This document shows, in pieces, positions 1-6,682 of a stretch of DNA of 64,000 nucleotides (positions within the stretch are counted from its first letter, which is position 1; each line of letters opens with the position of its first letter). Under the pieces are notes generated by a model. It was not told the DNA's origin. It was given only the letters and a program-made list of their open reading frames with translations, and ran no database searches. The stretch is from IMG/VR virus record IMGVR_UViG_3300014914_000004, positions 1 through 64,000 of that record, one strand, 5' to 3'. A program made the translations under genes and the position numbers. The DNA comes from a virus.

Positions 1-1
1 A

Positions 2-283
2 ATTTGCGATATTTGCGGTACGTTAGCACGTTGTTATCGCCCTCAAAGTCGCCATGTTTGTGGGGAATGTCTTGATAAGTGTTTCGACACTATAAAAGCA
101 CTTCGAAAAGAAAATAAACGACTCCAGAAAGATCTTCCTGCCACTTGTCCAAGATGCGGATTGAGTGGTCTTGTCAGGGATAGTAAAAACCCGAAAGAAT
201 GGTGGTGTTGCGACATTATGTGCGGGTATGGGTATATTGAGGGTGTAGGAGAATGTTCCATCCCGGAAAATGGGTACGGTTGA
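2..283 (+). CDS. Zinc-ribbon-like hypothetical protein, 5' end cut by window
   Basis: Frame 2 is open from the first base to a TGA at 281-283, giving about 93 residues with no start in the window, so the N-terminus lies upstream. The visible part has repeated Cys pairs (C-D-I-C near its start, then C-G-E-C, C-P-R-C and C-C), typical of a small zinc-ribbon or zinc-finger protein, with a basic, Lys-rich stretch between the second and third pairs. A ribosome binding site for the next gene follows directly. The family was not recognised and the function is unknown. Confidence 0.7.
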   Translation: MCDICGTLARCYRPQSRHVCGECLDKCFDTIKALRKENKRLQKDLPATCPRCGLSGLVRDSKNPKEWWCCDIMCGYGYIEGVGECSIPENGYG

Positions 284-303
284 GGAGTATATGGAGGTGA
301 GTG

Positions 304-540
304 GTGATTAAAAGTAAAGAGGCCGAGATTAGAGAGCTTCAAGTCGAAAACGCTGAGTTGAAAGAGCGGTTGAAAGCTCTCCATCGGATAGCCAGCCTCC
401 CGTGCACGATGGACGCGGAGTTTGCGTCTGAAAATTATCCTTGCACCGAAATCGGTAAGGTTGAGTGTGAGAGGGCGCAGCAGTTAAAGTTGCAGAGGGA
501 AGCTGACAATAGTCAGCGCCTTTTAGAGGTGATGGGATGA
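304..540 (+). CDS. Small coiled-coil hypothetical protein
   Basis: A 78-79 residue ORF. The Shine-Dalgarno GGAGGTGA at 293-300 is followed by two in-frame GTG codons at 301 and 304; 304 gives better spacing (6 nt from GGAGG). The N-terminal third is a charged heptad-like helix (REL, VENAEL, KERL), so a coiled coil is likely. The middle contains two Cys. Its TGA overlaps the ATG of the next gene (ATGA), indicating translational coupling. No family recognised. Confidence 0.7.
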   Translation: MIKSKEAEIRELQVENAELKERLKALHRIASLPCTMDAEFASENYPCTEIGKVECERAQQLKLQREADNSQRLLEVMG

Positions 541-734
541 CTAAAGAAGCCTACATACATCCGGCAGCTACTCGTGGGATAGAAGACGGCAAACCGTGCA
601 TTTACCTATCCCAACAAAATAAACTGATTTCTGTTTTACGCGGTGATGCGGTAGATGCGTTTGCAAGGGCATGGGATCATGCATATGACGTGTATAGGCA
701 ATCGTTAGGTCGCGCGAAAGAACGTAATGACTGA
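537..734 (+). CDS. Small hypothetical protein
   Basis: A 65-residue ORF whose ATG overlaps the stop of the preceding gene and whose end overlaps the ATG of the next (727) by 8 nt. This is the compact packing seen throughout the small-ORF region. The protein is soluble-looking, with no Cys cluster and no membrane segment. It has a beta-like N-terminal half (PCIYLSQQNK) followed by a short helix. No family recognised. Confidence 0.7.
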   Translation: MTKEAYIHPAATRGIEDGKPCIYLSQQNKLISVLRGDAVDAFARAWDHAYDVYRQSLGRAKERND

Positions 735-885
735 AATCACTAACGAGGAATTCTGTCCCAAAACTGAAGACCACATTCATTGTGAGCACTGGTGGGACGG
801 TGAATGCTGTTGCGCCTGTAGGGCATCGGCCATGACTAACGAACAGAAGTTAGATCAGGGAATGGAGGTTGAAAGTGGCGAATGA
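727..885 (+). CDS. Cys/His-rich 52-aa hypothetical protein
   Basis: A short ORF starting at the ATG that overlaps the previous TGA and ending at TGA 883-885. The 52-residue product is very rich in Cys and His in its first 35 residues (FCPK, HIHCEHWWDGECCCACR), the spacing expected of a small metal-binding knuckle. The remaining C-terminal part is acidic. It lies in an uninterrupted chain of overlapping genes, which supports translation although it is very short. Confidence 0.6.
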   Translation: MTEITNEEFCPKTEDHIHCEHWWDGECCCACRASAMTNEQKLDQGMEVESGE

Positions 886-1069
886 CACCCCTCCGCAAGG
901 TACGCTGATTGACGCCTGCGATGAGAGAGGTAACGAGTGCCGCGCTCTATCCCTGGGGTGGCGCGGTGCTGGAGAGCGTCTCATTATTAAGGACATGCAC
1001 ACTCAAGAGAAGCGGCTCGCGTTTGAGTGGAAATACCCATATGAAGGAACAGGAGCGTGGAGGCAATGA
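875..1069 (+). CDS. Small hypothetical protein
   Basis: A 64-residue ORF. I take GTG at 875 as the start because GGAGG at 864-868 is 6 nt upstream; the alternative TTG at 869 touches the Shine-Dalgarno. The stop TGA at 1067-1069 overlaps the next gene's ATG. The product is short and mixed in character with an Arg-rich middle and a Trp near the end. No family recognised. Confidence 0.65.
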   Translation: MANDTPPQGTLIDACDERGNECRALSLGWRGAGERLIIKDMHTQEKRLAFEWKYPYEGTGAWRQ

Positions 1070-1269
1070 TGACACCAACGCGTGTAGTTATTGACGAGAA
1101 GGGATACGCAGTCTCCCCAGAGGCTGCTAAAAAACTGGGAATCACCTGGGATGTGATCTACGTGCGCGAAGACGGATGGAGCCTGGGAGCTCCTGATTGC
1201 TTGTCCTCAGTCGCACATAGTTTGTGGTCAGACCTGTGGGTAGATACTGTGAGGGTGAAGGATGATTAA
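1066..1269 (+). CDS. Small hypothetical protein
   Basis: A 67-residue ORF with two successive ATG codons (1066, 1069) behind GGAGG at 1059-1063; 1069 has the better spacing and 1066 overlaps the previous stop. The product contains a beta-strand-like N-terminal stretch (TRVVIDEKGYAVS) and a Trp-rich C-terminal half. It ends 8 nt inside the next gene. No recognised family. Confidence 0.65.
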   Translation: MMTPTRVVIDEKGYAVSPEAAKKLGITWDVIYVREDGWSLGAPDCLSSVAHSLWSDLWVDTVRVKDD

Positions 1270-1468
1270 CGTCTTGGAAGATGATACCCTGACTGAAACA
1301 CAATTTGGTTTTAACTGGGGACCTGCAATAGTTGAGCGCTGCGTAAGTGACAAAGGGAGCGTGACACTAAGAGTCATGACGAAGAAACAATGCCTGGAAG
1401 TGAGGGTCACTCCGAAGGGACTTATCAGGGTGGGCACTCCAACACGCATAGAAAATAAGAGAGGTTAG
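1262..1468 (+). CDS. Small beta-rich hypothetical protein
   Basis: A 68-residue ORF whose ATG at 1262 overlaps the end of the previous gene. AGGGTGAAGG just upstream can act as ribosome binding site. The alternating hydrophobic pattern (GSVTLRVM, CLEVRVTP, LIRVG) suggests a small beta-barrel or SH3-like fold. It ends with TAG one base before the next ATG. No family recognised. Confidence 0.65.
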   Translation: MINVLEDDTLTETQFGFNWGPAIVERCVSDKGSVTLRVMTKKQCLEVRVTPKGLIRVGTPTRIENKRG

Positions 1469-1469
1469 T

Positions 1470-1892
1470 ATGGACAGCGAAAAGAAAAGCGAGTTTGCAG
1501 AGGCCGCAGAGCCTTTGATGAAGTGGCTGGAAGAGAATTGCCACCCACACACAGAGGCAATGGTAGGCTGCACCCATGCCCGCCTGGTTGAAGACGTACT
1601 TATGTTCAAAACAGAAAAGTACATTGAGTGCTGCAGCGGCACAAAAGCTGATGTGAAGGTGTGGGGCTTCCCCTGTAAAGAGGAGGAAGAAATTGTGGAG
1701 TTTTCAACAGCCCAGGAAACTCATAGGCTCGGCCAGAAGTACAAATGTGGCGGAGAGATTGGAACCCTCGATGAGATTTATGAGGATGAGATCCATCTCT
1801 ATCTAGACGTTACGGACGATGATAGCCAGGGGGTTGCGATGTCTCGCGATGACTTCGAGAGAGATTGGGAGAGGTGTGACAGGGAAGAATAA
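1470..1892 (+). CDS. Acidic Cys-containing hypothetical protein
   Basis: A 140-residue ORF preceded by AGAGAGGTTAGT and starting with ATG. It is strongly acidic toward the C-terminus (repeated D/E) and contains eight Cys and several His (NCHPH, GCTH, ECCSG, PCK, KCGG) in the first two thirds. It may bind a metal through these, but there is no clean zinc-ribbon spacing. No family recognised. Confidence 0.7.
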   Translation: MDSEKKSEFAEAAEPLMKWLEENCHPHTEAMVGCTHARLVEDVLMFKTEKYIECCSGTKADVKVWGFPCKEEEEIVEFSTAQETHRLGQKYKCGGEIGTLDEIYEDEIHLYLDVTDDDSQGVAMSRDDFERDWERCDREE

Positions 1893-1915
1893 CTTGAAAA
1901 AGTAAAGGAGAGACC

Positions 1916-2254
1916 ATGAAGTGTGCCAACAAGTACTGCGAGCGTGCTGCGCTACCGCAGATGGTCGTCTGTGCCGAGCATGCTACTCCGGATGCCATCC
2001 GGATGGCGCTGCAGCGACTTGTCGACATAGAAACGGATCTGAAAGAGTGTGCCCGACTGGAACGCGTACGTGCAGGTAAAGCAGAGGCCAAACTTGCTGA
2101 GTATCTGAAGGGTCCCTGGGCTCCCCACAAGACTCCCGAGGAATGTGCCACATGGCATGACGGATGTAACTGTACCCCTGATGTGTGCGTCAGCTTGTGG
2201 GAGACGTGTAATAGCATGGAAGAGCAGATCAAAAAAAATACAAACATGGTTTGA
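1916..2254 (+). CDS. Zinc-finger-like protein, possibly frameshifted near its C-terminus
   Basis: A 112-residue ORF with the good ribosome binding site AAAGGAGAG upstream of ATG. The N-terminus has a Cys/His cluster (C3-C8-C21-H24), a central helix (residues 35-60), then another Cys group (C-C-W-H-C-C). The frame closes at TGA 2252 just after an 8-A run at 2231-2238. Removing one A would join the frame to a further 27 codons ending at 2333, with a sensible continuation (IKKIQTWFEEQ). So the true protein may extend to 2333 by an assembly error, transcriptional slippage or +1 recoding. Confidence 0.65.
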   Translation: MKCANKYCERAALPQMVVCAEHATPDAIRMALQRLVDIETDLKECARLERVRAGKAEAKLAEYLKGPWAPHKTPEECATWHDGCNCTPDVCVSLWETCNSMEEQIKKNTNMV

Positions 2255-2389
2255 AGAACAACATCATGTAGATGGTATGCCAGTTTACCTAATGGATCAG
2301 CTCGCAGCCATTCTCGCTGGAGTTGAACAGTGATCAACTGCAGTGAAGCTCAGACATATAACTGATGCACTGCACGGAGAGGACGACAA

Positions 2390-2614
2390 ATGAAACACAA
2401 GCAAAGTACCAGACGCGTCATGGCCCTCCAACGTCGTAAAGCCGACGTGGAGACCCATGAAAAGCGTCTAAAGAGTGCCACCAAGGAAGCCCAGACTTTA
2501 GAGGGTAAGACTTATCGGGAGGACGAGTACAAGAAGCTTGTAGCCCGTAAGCTCGCTACAGCTCAGGCGGAGGTGGAGATTCTTACGGAGCGGACCAAGG
2601 CCCTCAGCACATGA
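2390..2614 (+). CDS. Basic coiled-coil hypothetical protein
   Basis: A 74-residue ORF behind GGAGAGGAC. It is almost wholly helical, highly charged and Lys/Arg rich with heptad-like spacing, so a small coiled-coil protein, possibly nucleic-acid-associated. The stop overlaps the ATG of the next gene by 4 nt. No family recognised. Confidence 0.65.
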   Translation: MKHKQSTRRVMALQRRKADVETHEKRLKSATKEAQTLEGKTYREDEYKKLVARKLATAQAEVEILTERTKALST

Positions 2615-2847
2615 ACCTCCACAAACAGAAATTGCTAGAAGAGACTGAGGAGGAGATCACAAAAGCCGAAGATGTCCTGGCCTGCGCAAGCAGGTTCAGG
2701 GAATGGGTGGAGGATATGCCAGAAGCCTGTAGATGTGACCCGCGTGACTGGGGTGGTCCTGTAGGTAAGATCTGTGACGAGTACCGCCCAGGGGTTGATT
2801 CGCTATGTAAGAAATGTGAGCACGACAAGGAGTGTCATACATGCTAG
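2611..2847 (+). CDS. Cys-rich hypothetical protein
   Basis: A 78-residue ORF overlapping the previous stop. The N-terminal helix is acidic. The C-terminal half carries C-R-C, a C-D-E-Y-R segment, then C-K-K-C and a C-terminal C-H-T-C, consistent with a treble-clef-like or knuckle zinc site. It belongs to the run of small Cys-rich proteins of this region. No specific function. Confidence 0.68.
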   Translation: MNLHKQKLLEETEEEITKAEDVLACASRFREWVEDMPEACRCDPRDWGGPVGKICDEYRPGVDSLCKKCEHDKECHTC

Positions 2848-3104
2848 TAATAGATAATCCCCAGCATCACGAGAAGATGTTGGAGAAAGCAAAAGAGACA
2901 GATAGTCTCGAGTCTCTCGAAGCCCAGTTTGAATACCTCAAGAATTATGGCCATGACCCTGAGAAGAACAAAGTATCTCTCGGGTACGACTTCGCAGGTT
3001 ACGGCGTAACGTGGAGCAGGCTGCGCGATGGTGTATGGGAGCCCTGGATGTGGGGCGGCCTGATACACCACAGCTACGACAACGAATGGAGCGTACACAC
3101 ATGA
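2841..3104 (+). CDS. Small hypothetical protein
   Basis: An 87-residue ORF. ATG 2841 is preferred over the GTG at 2832 because AAGGAG at 2827-2832 is properly spaced from it. The start lies inside the end of the Cys-rich gene and the stop overlaps the next ATG (ATGA). The protein has an acidic helical N-terminal half and a Trp- and Tyr-rich C-terminal half. No family recognised. Confidence 0.65.
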   Translation: MLVIDNPQHHEKMLEKAKETDSLESLEAQFEYLKNYGHDPEKNKVSLGYDFAGYGVTWSRLRDGVWEPWMWGGLIHHSYDNEWSVHT

Positions 3105-3304
3105 AATTTGTGACAGAGATTACCACCACCAACGATGCGTTCGTAGGCGATCCGGAAGAAGTAGTGCGAGTACTGAAACAAGCTGCAAAGAAAGCAGTAC
3201 GGCTGTACGCTGCACCCGTGGGAAACATTCCCAGGGAGACCACCTTGCCTCTACATGACAGCAACGGGAATACCGTAGGTAGTGTGTTGTTGCTGGAGGG
3301 ATAG
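3101..3304 (+). CDS. Small hypothetical protein
   Basis: A 67-residue ORF starting at the ATG that overlaps the previous TGA; upstream in-frame ATGs sit inside the previous gene. The alternating pattern (strand, helix EEVVRVLKQAAKKAV, strand, strand) suggests a small alpha/beta fold. The stop TAG directly abuts the next ATG. No family recognised. Confidence 0.65.
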   Translation: MKFVTEITTTNDAFVGDPEEVVRVLKQAAKKAVRLYAAPVGNIPRETTLPLHDSNGNTVGSVLLLEG

Positions 3305-3562
3305 ATGGAAAAGTACACGTATCGAGGATACTACATCCGCCCTCAGATGCTGGCAGCGCTTCTCCGCTACACTGAGGAGCATTGTAAGGTAGGTGACTTT
3401 CTTACTGCAGTCCTGGAGAACAATCTCTCTGAAGCAGTGGGGAGGGCCGACGACGAGAATCTTGCGAACCTCCCTGCGTTCGTGGGCTACCTGTACAATG
3501 AAGCACCTGCTCCATGCTGGGGGTCTAAAGAAAAAGTTAAAGCGTGGTTGGGGGAGAAGTAG
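3305..3562 (+). CDS. Small hypothetical protein, last gene before a terminator
   Basis: An 85-residue ORF behind GGAGGGATAG. The product is mainly helical with aromatic residues at the N-terminus (KYTYRGYYI). It is followed within 10 nt by a strong intrinsic terminator, so it closes the first transcription unit. The family was not recognised; short conserved phage proteins of this kind are common. Confidence 0.68.
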   Translation: MEKYTYRGYYIRPQMLAALLRYTEEHCKVGDFLTAVLENNLSEAVGRADDENLANLPAFVGYLYNEAPAPCWGSKEKVKAWLGEK

Positions 3563-3570
3563 AAAGGAAA

Positions 3571-3594
3571 GGGGGGCGTAGCGCCCTCTTTTTT
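3571..3594 (+). terminator. Rho-independent terminator
   Basis: GGGCG-TAG-CGCCC hairpin (extended by further G residues on the 5' side) followed by CTCTTTTTT. It immediately follows the 3305-3562 gene. The 88 nt after it, up to the next ATG at 3683, contain no recognisable promoter, only a good ribosome binding site (TTGGAGG). Confidence 0.85.
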
Positions 3595-3682
3595 GCTGTT
3601 AGCTGCAGGCGGCTTTGTCTCCTAAAAAATCTCCCCTTCCAGTGGTAAAAGAGCGTAATCCTTAAACATCATTGGAGGCCCT

Positions 3683-3835
3683 ATGGATACAAAGACAATA
3701 GTAATTCCTGAGGTAGACATTCCTTTACTCCGTAAACAGCGAGATCATTTGCTGTCATTACCGAGAGAAGAGAATGTAGAAGGTGTTATTCATCTTTTGG
3801 ATGCGATGCTAGACATCGCAGAAAGGGGAGATTGA
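3683..3835 (+). CDS. 50-aa hypothetical protein
   Basis: ATG at 3683 with ATTGGAGG 6-12 nt upstream; TGA at 3833-3835. The 50-residue product has a beta N-terminus (KTIVIPEVDIP) followed by two short helices (LLRKQRDHLLSLP, GVIHLLDAMLDIAE). It is the first gene after the terminator at 3571, and the next gene starts 4 nt downstream. Short but well supported by its ribosome binding site and position. Confidence 0.6.
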   Translation: MDTKTIVIPEVDIPLLRKQRDHLLSLPREENVEGVIHLLDAMLDIAERGD

Positions 3836-3838
3836 TAA

Positions 3839-4093
3839 ATGACCTCCAAGTTATTCGGCGGATACCTAATTGTATCCTTCGTCACTTACGGCATTTTGTG
3901 TCATATGATACATAACCTTCAGCCGACTATAATCAACTCTCCCATCGCCCAAGAGGAGTGCCTTTCGGCCCTAAAAATAGGCCGCACAACAAGCAATGAA
4001 CATTGGGAGATGTTCGTAGACTGCACTGAGGACTTGGACAGATATGCCAAACACTCAAAGTCTCTAGTATGTCTCGATGAGATTACACACTAG
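3839..4093 (+). CDS. Small membrane-anchored hypothetical protein
   Basis: An 84-residue ORF. Residues 6-25 form a hydrophobic segment (GGYLIVSFVTYGILC) after a Lys, likely an N-terminal membrane anchor or signal peptide. The remainder is soluble with three Cys. No lipobox. The following ORF (see 4081) overlaps its end in another frame. Function unknown. Confidence 0.62.
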   Translation: MTSKLFGGYLIVSFVTYGILCHMIHNLQPTIINSPIAQEECLSALKIGRTTSNEHWEMFVDCTEDLDRYAKHSKSLVCLDEITH

Positions 4094-4176
4094 GTATTAC
4101 ATACTTAGAAAGTATTCCGCACGATAAGTACATCTCCAGAGCAGACGACTACAAGAAGTGGAAGGAAGAAAACTAA
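4081..4176 (+). CDS. Possible 31-codon ORF or frameshifted tail lacking a canonical start
   Basis: A reading frame without ATG, GTG or TTG runs from 4081 to TAA 4174-4176. Its product is coding-like (YLESIPHDKYISRADDYKKW) and its stop overlaps the next gene's ATG (TAATG), exactly like real neighbours. It could be the C-terminus of the 3839 gene reached by a shift of frame, an ORF using a rare ATT start, or a relic. Weakly supported. Confidence 0.3.
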   Translation, partial: DYTLGITYLESIPHDKYISRADDYKKWKEEN

Positions 4177-4379
4177 TGTCCATAGCTAACCCAAGACTCC
4201 ACATCATCTGCGGGATATGTGGATGCAACAATGAGTTAATCTACGAGATAGTAGGAAGAGAGGTTCCTGGAAAACACTTGAATGTCCACATTCGTTGTCG
4301 CAATTGCGACTCTTTAACCGAGTTGCGTGAGGTGATGGAGGCGAAGATACAGTACAGCAAGAAGGAGAATGTCAAATGA
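4176..4379 (+). CDS. Zinc-ribbon hypothetical protein
   Basis: A 67-residue ORF; ATG 4176 is chosen (GAAGGAAG 8-16 nt upstream) over GTG 4158. It has a C-G-I-C-G-C group near residues 12-17 and C-R-N-C near residue 45, a classical two-knuckle zinc-ribbon spacing, followed by a helical basic C-terminus. The stop overlaps the next gene (ATGA). Such proteins often bind nucleic acid or protein; no partner is evident. Confidence 0.68.
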   Translation: MSIANPRLHIICGICGCNNELIYEIVGREVPGKHLNVHIRCRNCDSLTELREVMEAKIQYSKKENVK

Positions 4380-4798
4380 GTATCAGTTCAGATGGAGTTA
4401 TCTTCTTTGGTTTCTCTCTAGGCAATGAAGAAGACCGAGAAGAGGCATTACCCTGGGAGATCCTAGGGGATGATTGGGACTGGGATGACTACTTGGCCCA
4501 AAAGATGGGTATTGTGCGAGAGAATTACGCAGAGTTTGGGCTATACTATGACGCGAGGAACAAGGCTATTGCCGAATTGGGATGTGAAGTGTACATCCAC
4601 GGTGGGGACTACTGTGTAGCACACGATATCGCATTGGTTTCCACGTATAAGTCCGCTTCTCGCGGTTGTCCTGTTACGCTATCGCAAGACCATTTCAATG
4701 TGACAGAGGAAGACATTGCCAAACTAAAGAAGTTCTGTGAGTTTCTGGGAGCAGAGTGGCAGGAGCCCTCCTGGATTCTGACTAGTTGGATGGGCTAA
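4376..4798 (+). CDS. Acidic hypothetical protein
   Basis: A 140-residue ORF starting in the ATGA overlap with the zinc-ribbon gene. It is strongly acidic with a D/W-rich N-terminal third (GDDWDWDDYLAQ), then an alpha/beta region. Compact phage proteins with this opening are usually annotated only as hypothetical. No catalytic motif is visible. Its stop overlaps the next ATG (TAATG). Confidence 0.7.
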   Translation: MSISSDGVIFFGFSLGNEEDREEALPWEILGDDWDWDDYLAQKMGIVRENYAEFGLYYDARNKAIAELGCEVYIHGGDYCVAHDIALVSTYKSASRGCPVTLSQDHFNVTEEDIAKLKKFCEFLGAEWQEPSWILTSWMG

Positions 4799-5013
4799 TG
4801 GCATTCAACGACGAAAATTGGCTAACCTCCACCTTAGATTGTGGAGATAATTCGTGTTATTACCGGGACAGAACGAAGCCCTCAGGCATGCGTACCAATG
4901 GTGGCTGCAGGTGCTTCTCGGTCCTAACATCCAAGAAGCAGCTCTTTGTTAATAAGATGCTGTGGACAATCAAGAAGCAGGAAGAGGAACTAGAAGACCT
5001 GCGAGGAAAATAA
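4798..5013 (+). CDS. Small Cys-containing hypothetical protein
   Basis: A 71-residue ORF starting at the ATG of the TAATG junction; the TTG at 4786 is less likely. It contains C-G-D-N-S-C and C-R-C groups, then a C-terminal charged coiled-coil helix (IKKQEEELEDLRGK). Another member of the small Cys-rich set. No family recognised. Confidence 0.65.
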   Translation: MAFNDENWLTSTLDCGDNSCYYRDRTKPSGMRTNGGCRCFSVLTSKKQLFVNKMLWTIKKQEEELEDLRGK

Positions 5014-5030
5014 GCAAAAGGAGGCGTACA

Positions 5031-5576
5031 ATGCTGAATGAGTTGTTCCAGATAGTTAACAGGAGTCTCGACAGGGACCAGATGCTACAAATTTTCGAGA
5101 CAGAGGACGACGCAGACGTGAGGCGCGGAGACAACTGTGCAAAGTTGCTATGCAAGAAGATAGGGAAAACACACGACGTTGATGCGTCGGATGGCGCGCA
5201 GATAACTCAGGCGCAGGTTATTGTTGCGGATGTTAAATTCCAGTTGGACCGCTTACTGCATCACCTGTATCGCCACATGCAAAGCCTGTTAGGAGAAAGT
5301 CAGATGAAAATAGAGGAGCTGATTGCAGTTGTTGACGCGGCGTACGATGACGGCCTGATTCTCAAGTACTTTGAGTCCCCGGACGAAGAGCATGGAGATG
5401 GGCTCGCTCGGTTTATCTGCCGGGAGATTCACGAAACATTTAGTACAGAGGCGTCGGATATTGAGCAGGTAGGAGAAGCTCAGAGAGTTATTGCAGTGGC
5501 ACAGAAACAAGTGGCACTTGTAAATTTCTCCCTACAGAAGTTTCAGGAAAGGTTGGAGAGGGAGGCAGAAGAATGA
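5031..5576 (+). CDS. Internally duplicated helical hypothetical protein
   Basis: A 181-residue product from ATG 5031 behind AAAGGAGGCG. Residues about 4-85 and 92-175 are divergent tandem copies: both begin with a short helix, contain F-E-(T/S)-x-D-(D/E), a GD or DG turn, an L-L-C-K-K-I / F-I-C-R-E-I helix, A-S-D, A-Q-V-I / A-Q-R-V-I, then a long helix. A second ribosome binding site (TAGGAGAA) and ATG at 5304 precede copy 2, so copy 2 could also be made alone. Function unknown. Confidence 0.7.
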   Translation: MLNELFQIVNRSLDRDQMLQIFETEDDADVRRGDNCAKLLCKKIGKTHDVDASDGAQITQAQVIVADVKFQLDRLLHHLYRHMQSLLGESQMKIEELIAVVDAAYDDGLILKYFESPDEEHGDGLARFICREIHETFSTEASDIEQVGEAQRVIAVAQKQVALVNFSLQKFQERLEREAEE

Positions 5577-5935
5577 AGGTCACGTTCTACTTGGTAGCAA
5601 TGACCCGCCAGGAATGTACGATAACTCGAGAGGTTCCTGACGACACTACAGACGCCATGTTGGATGCTATGGCGCTTGATATCCGTGAATCTGCGGATGG
5701 CTCTGAATACACAGAGGACATGGAGTATTGGGAGGAGGAGCCGGCGCGTTGGGAAAAGGTGAAATGTAACTGTGTAGTGCGGCACGCCAATACCCCTGAA
5801 GAGCGTAAGGAGATTGAAGACCGGATTGAATATCGCAAAAGAAATAACGACCTCCACGGGATTGAAATAATGGAGCTTCAATTGGAGAACTCGAGATGTC
5901 CCGCACGCCCGGCTAGTAGTTCCGATGAGGGGTAG
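5573..5935 (+). CDS. Hypothetical protein
   Basis: A 120-residue ORF in ATGA overlap with the duplicated gene. N-terminal strand (KVTFYLVAM), an acidic middle (EYWEEEP), a C-N-C pair and a charged helix (EERKEIEDRIEYRKRNN). No family recognised. The end overlaps the next gene by 11 nt. Confidence 0.68.
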   Translation: MKVTFYLVAMTRQECTITREVPDDTTDAMLDAMALDIRESADGSEYTEDMEYWEEEPARWEKVKCNCVVRHANTPEERKEIEDRIEYRKRNNDLHGIEIMELQLENSRCPARPASSSDEG

Positions 5936-6134
5936 TCCCGCAGCGCAAAGTCTGTACCTACTGGGTTTCGTAGATGGTGTACAGCGTAAAGTTCCTGATG
6001 TGCTTATTGTAGATCAGGACCTGGAAGCCCAGTATGGTGCAGGGTATCAAGAAGGTGAAAAAGCAATACAAAATATAAAGGACAAGGTGGAGAATGGAAA
6101 TTACACCAGTGGATATCCCGGAGGGGATTTGTAA
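5925..6134 (+). CDS. Small hypothetical protein
   Basis: A 69-residue ORF beginning at ATG 5925 inside the previous gene, with a GATGAGGGG purine-rich context. The N-terminal half contains a G-F-V-D-G-V-Q-R helix-turn pattern, and the central part reads Q-Y-G-A-G-Y-Q-E-G, the arrangement of small phage proteins with two short helices. It overlaps the methyltransferase-like gene by 41 nt in a different frame, an unusually long overlap here. Confidence 0.6.
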   Translation: MRGSPAAQSLYLLGFVDGVQRKVPDVLIVDQDLEAQYGAGYQEGEKAIQNIKDKVENGNYTSGYPGGDL

Positions 6135-6678
6135 CCGCCACGAGGTGTCCAAGTTTGAGATCAGCGCATTGGATGCACTCAGGTATAACGCAACAGGACG
6201 CAGACCTGTGGTTCCCGGTAAATACACACGCCTGGTACGCCTGTCAAAAATACCAGCGGTTGTTATGTCTGATACCCTAGTAGAGCGTGAAGATCATCAG
6301 AAATTCATCGACACTGCTTACGGGACAGTCCTTGTTAACGGCTTAGGGCTAGGCTTGTGCATTGCACCTTTAATGTCTAATCCTGACGTCCTCAATGTGG
6401 TAGTAGTGGAGAAGTCGAAAGATGTAATATCTTTGGTATCCCCTACGTATCGGAAGCGTTATCCGGAACGTCTGGAGATCGTACACGCAGACGCCTATAC
6501 GTACGAGCCGGAGACCCCTCCAGATGTAGTCTGGAATGACATATGGGATACTATCTGTGCTGATAATCTAGCAGGGATGGATGAGCTGGAAGCCAAGTAT
6601 TGTGACGCTGACTGGTGTGAGTCATGGTGCAGGGAGAGGTGTGAGTCTTTAGCGGCCAGGTGGGCAGTAGGAGATTGA
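6094..6678 (+). CDS. Class I SAM-methyltransferase / spermidine-synthase-like protein
   Basis: A 194-residue protein with a Rossmann signature: motif I V-N-G-L-G-L-G-L at residues 81-88, the acidic end of strand 2 (VVVVEKS, Glu about 106), and a third motif H-A-D-A-Y (131-135) followed by D-V-V-W-N-D-I-W-D. This is the layout of polyamine-synthase-like and class I methyltransferase folds, which bind SAM or decarboxylated SAM. The C-terminus carries several Cys (CDADWCESWCRERC). The substrate is not inferable. It sits among hypothetical genes. Confidence 0.72.
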   Translation: MEITPVDIPEGICNRHEVSKFEISALDALRYNATGRRPVVPGKYTRLVRLSKIPAVVMSDTLVEREDHQKFIDTAYGTVLVNGLGLGLCIAPLMSNPDVLNVVVVEKSKDVISLVSPTYRKRYPERLEIVHADAYTYEPETPPDVVWNDIWDTICADNLAGMDELEAKYCDADWCESWCRERCESLAARWAVGD

Positions 6679-6682
6679 GAGC

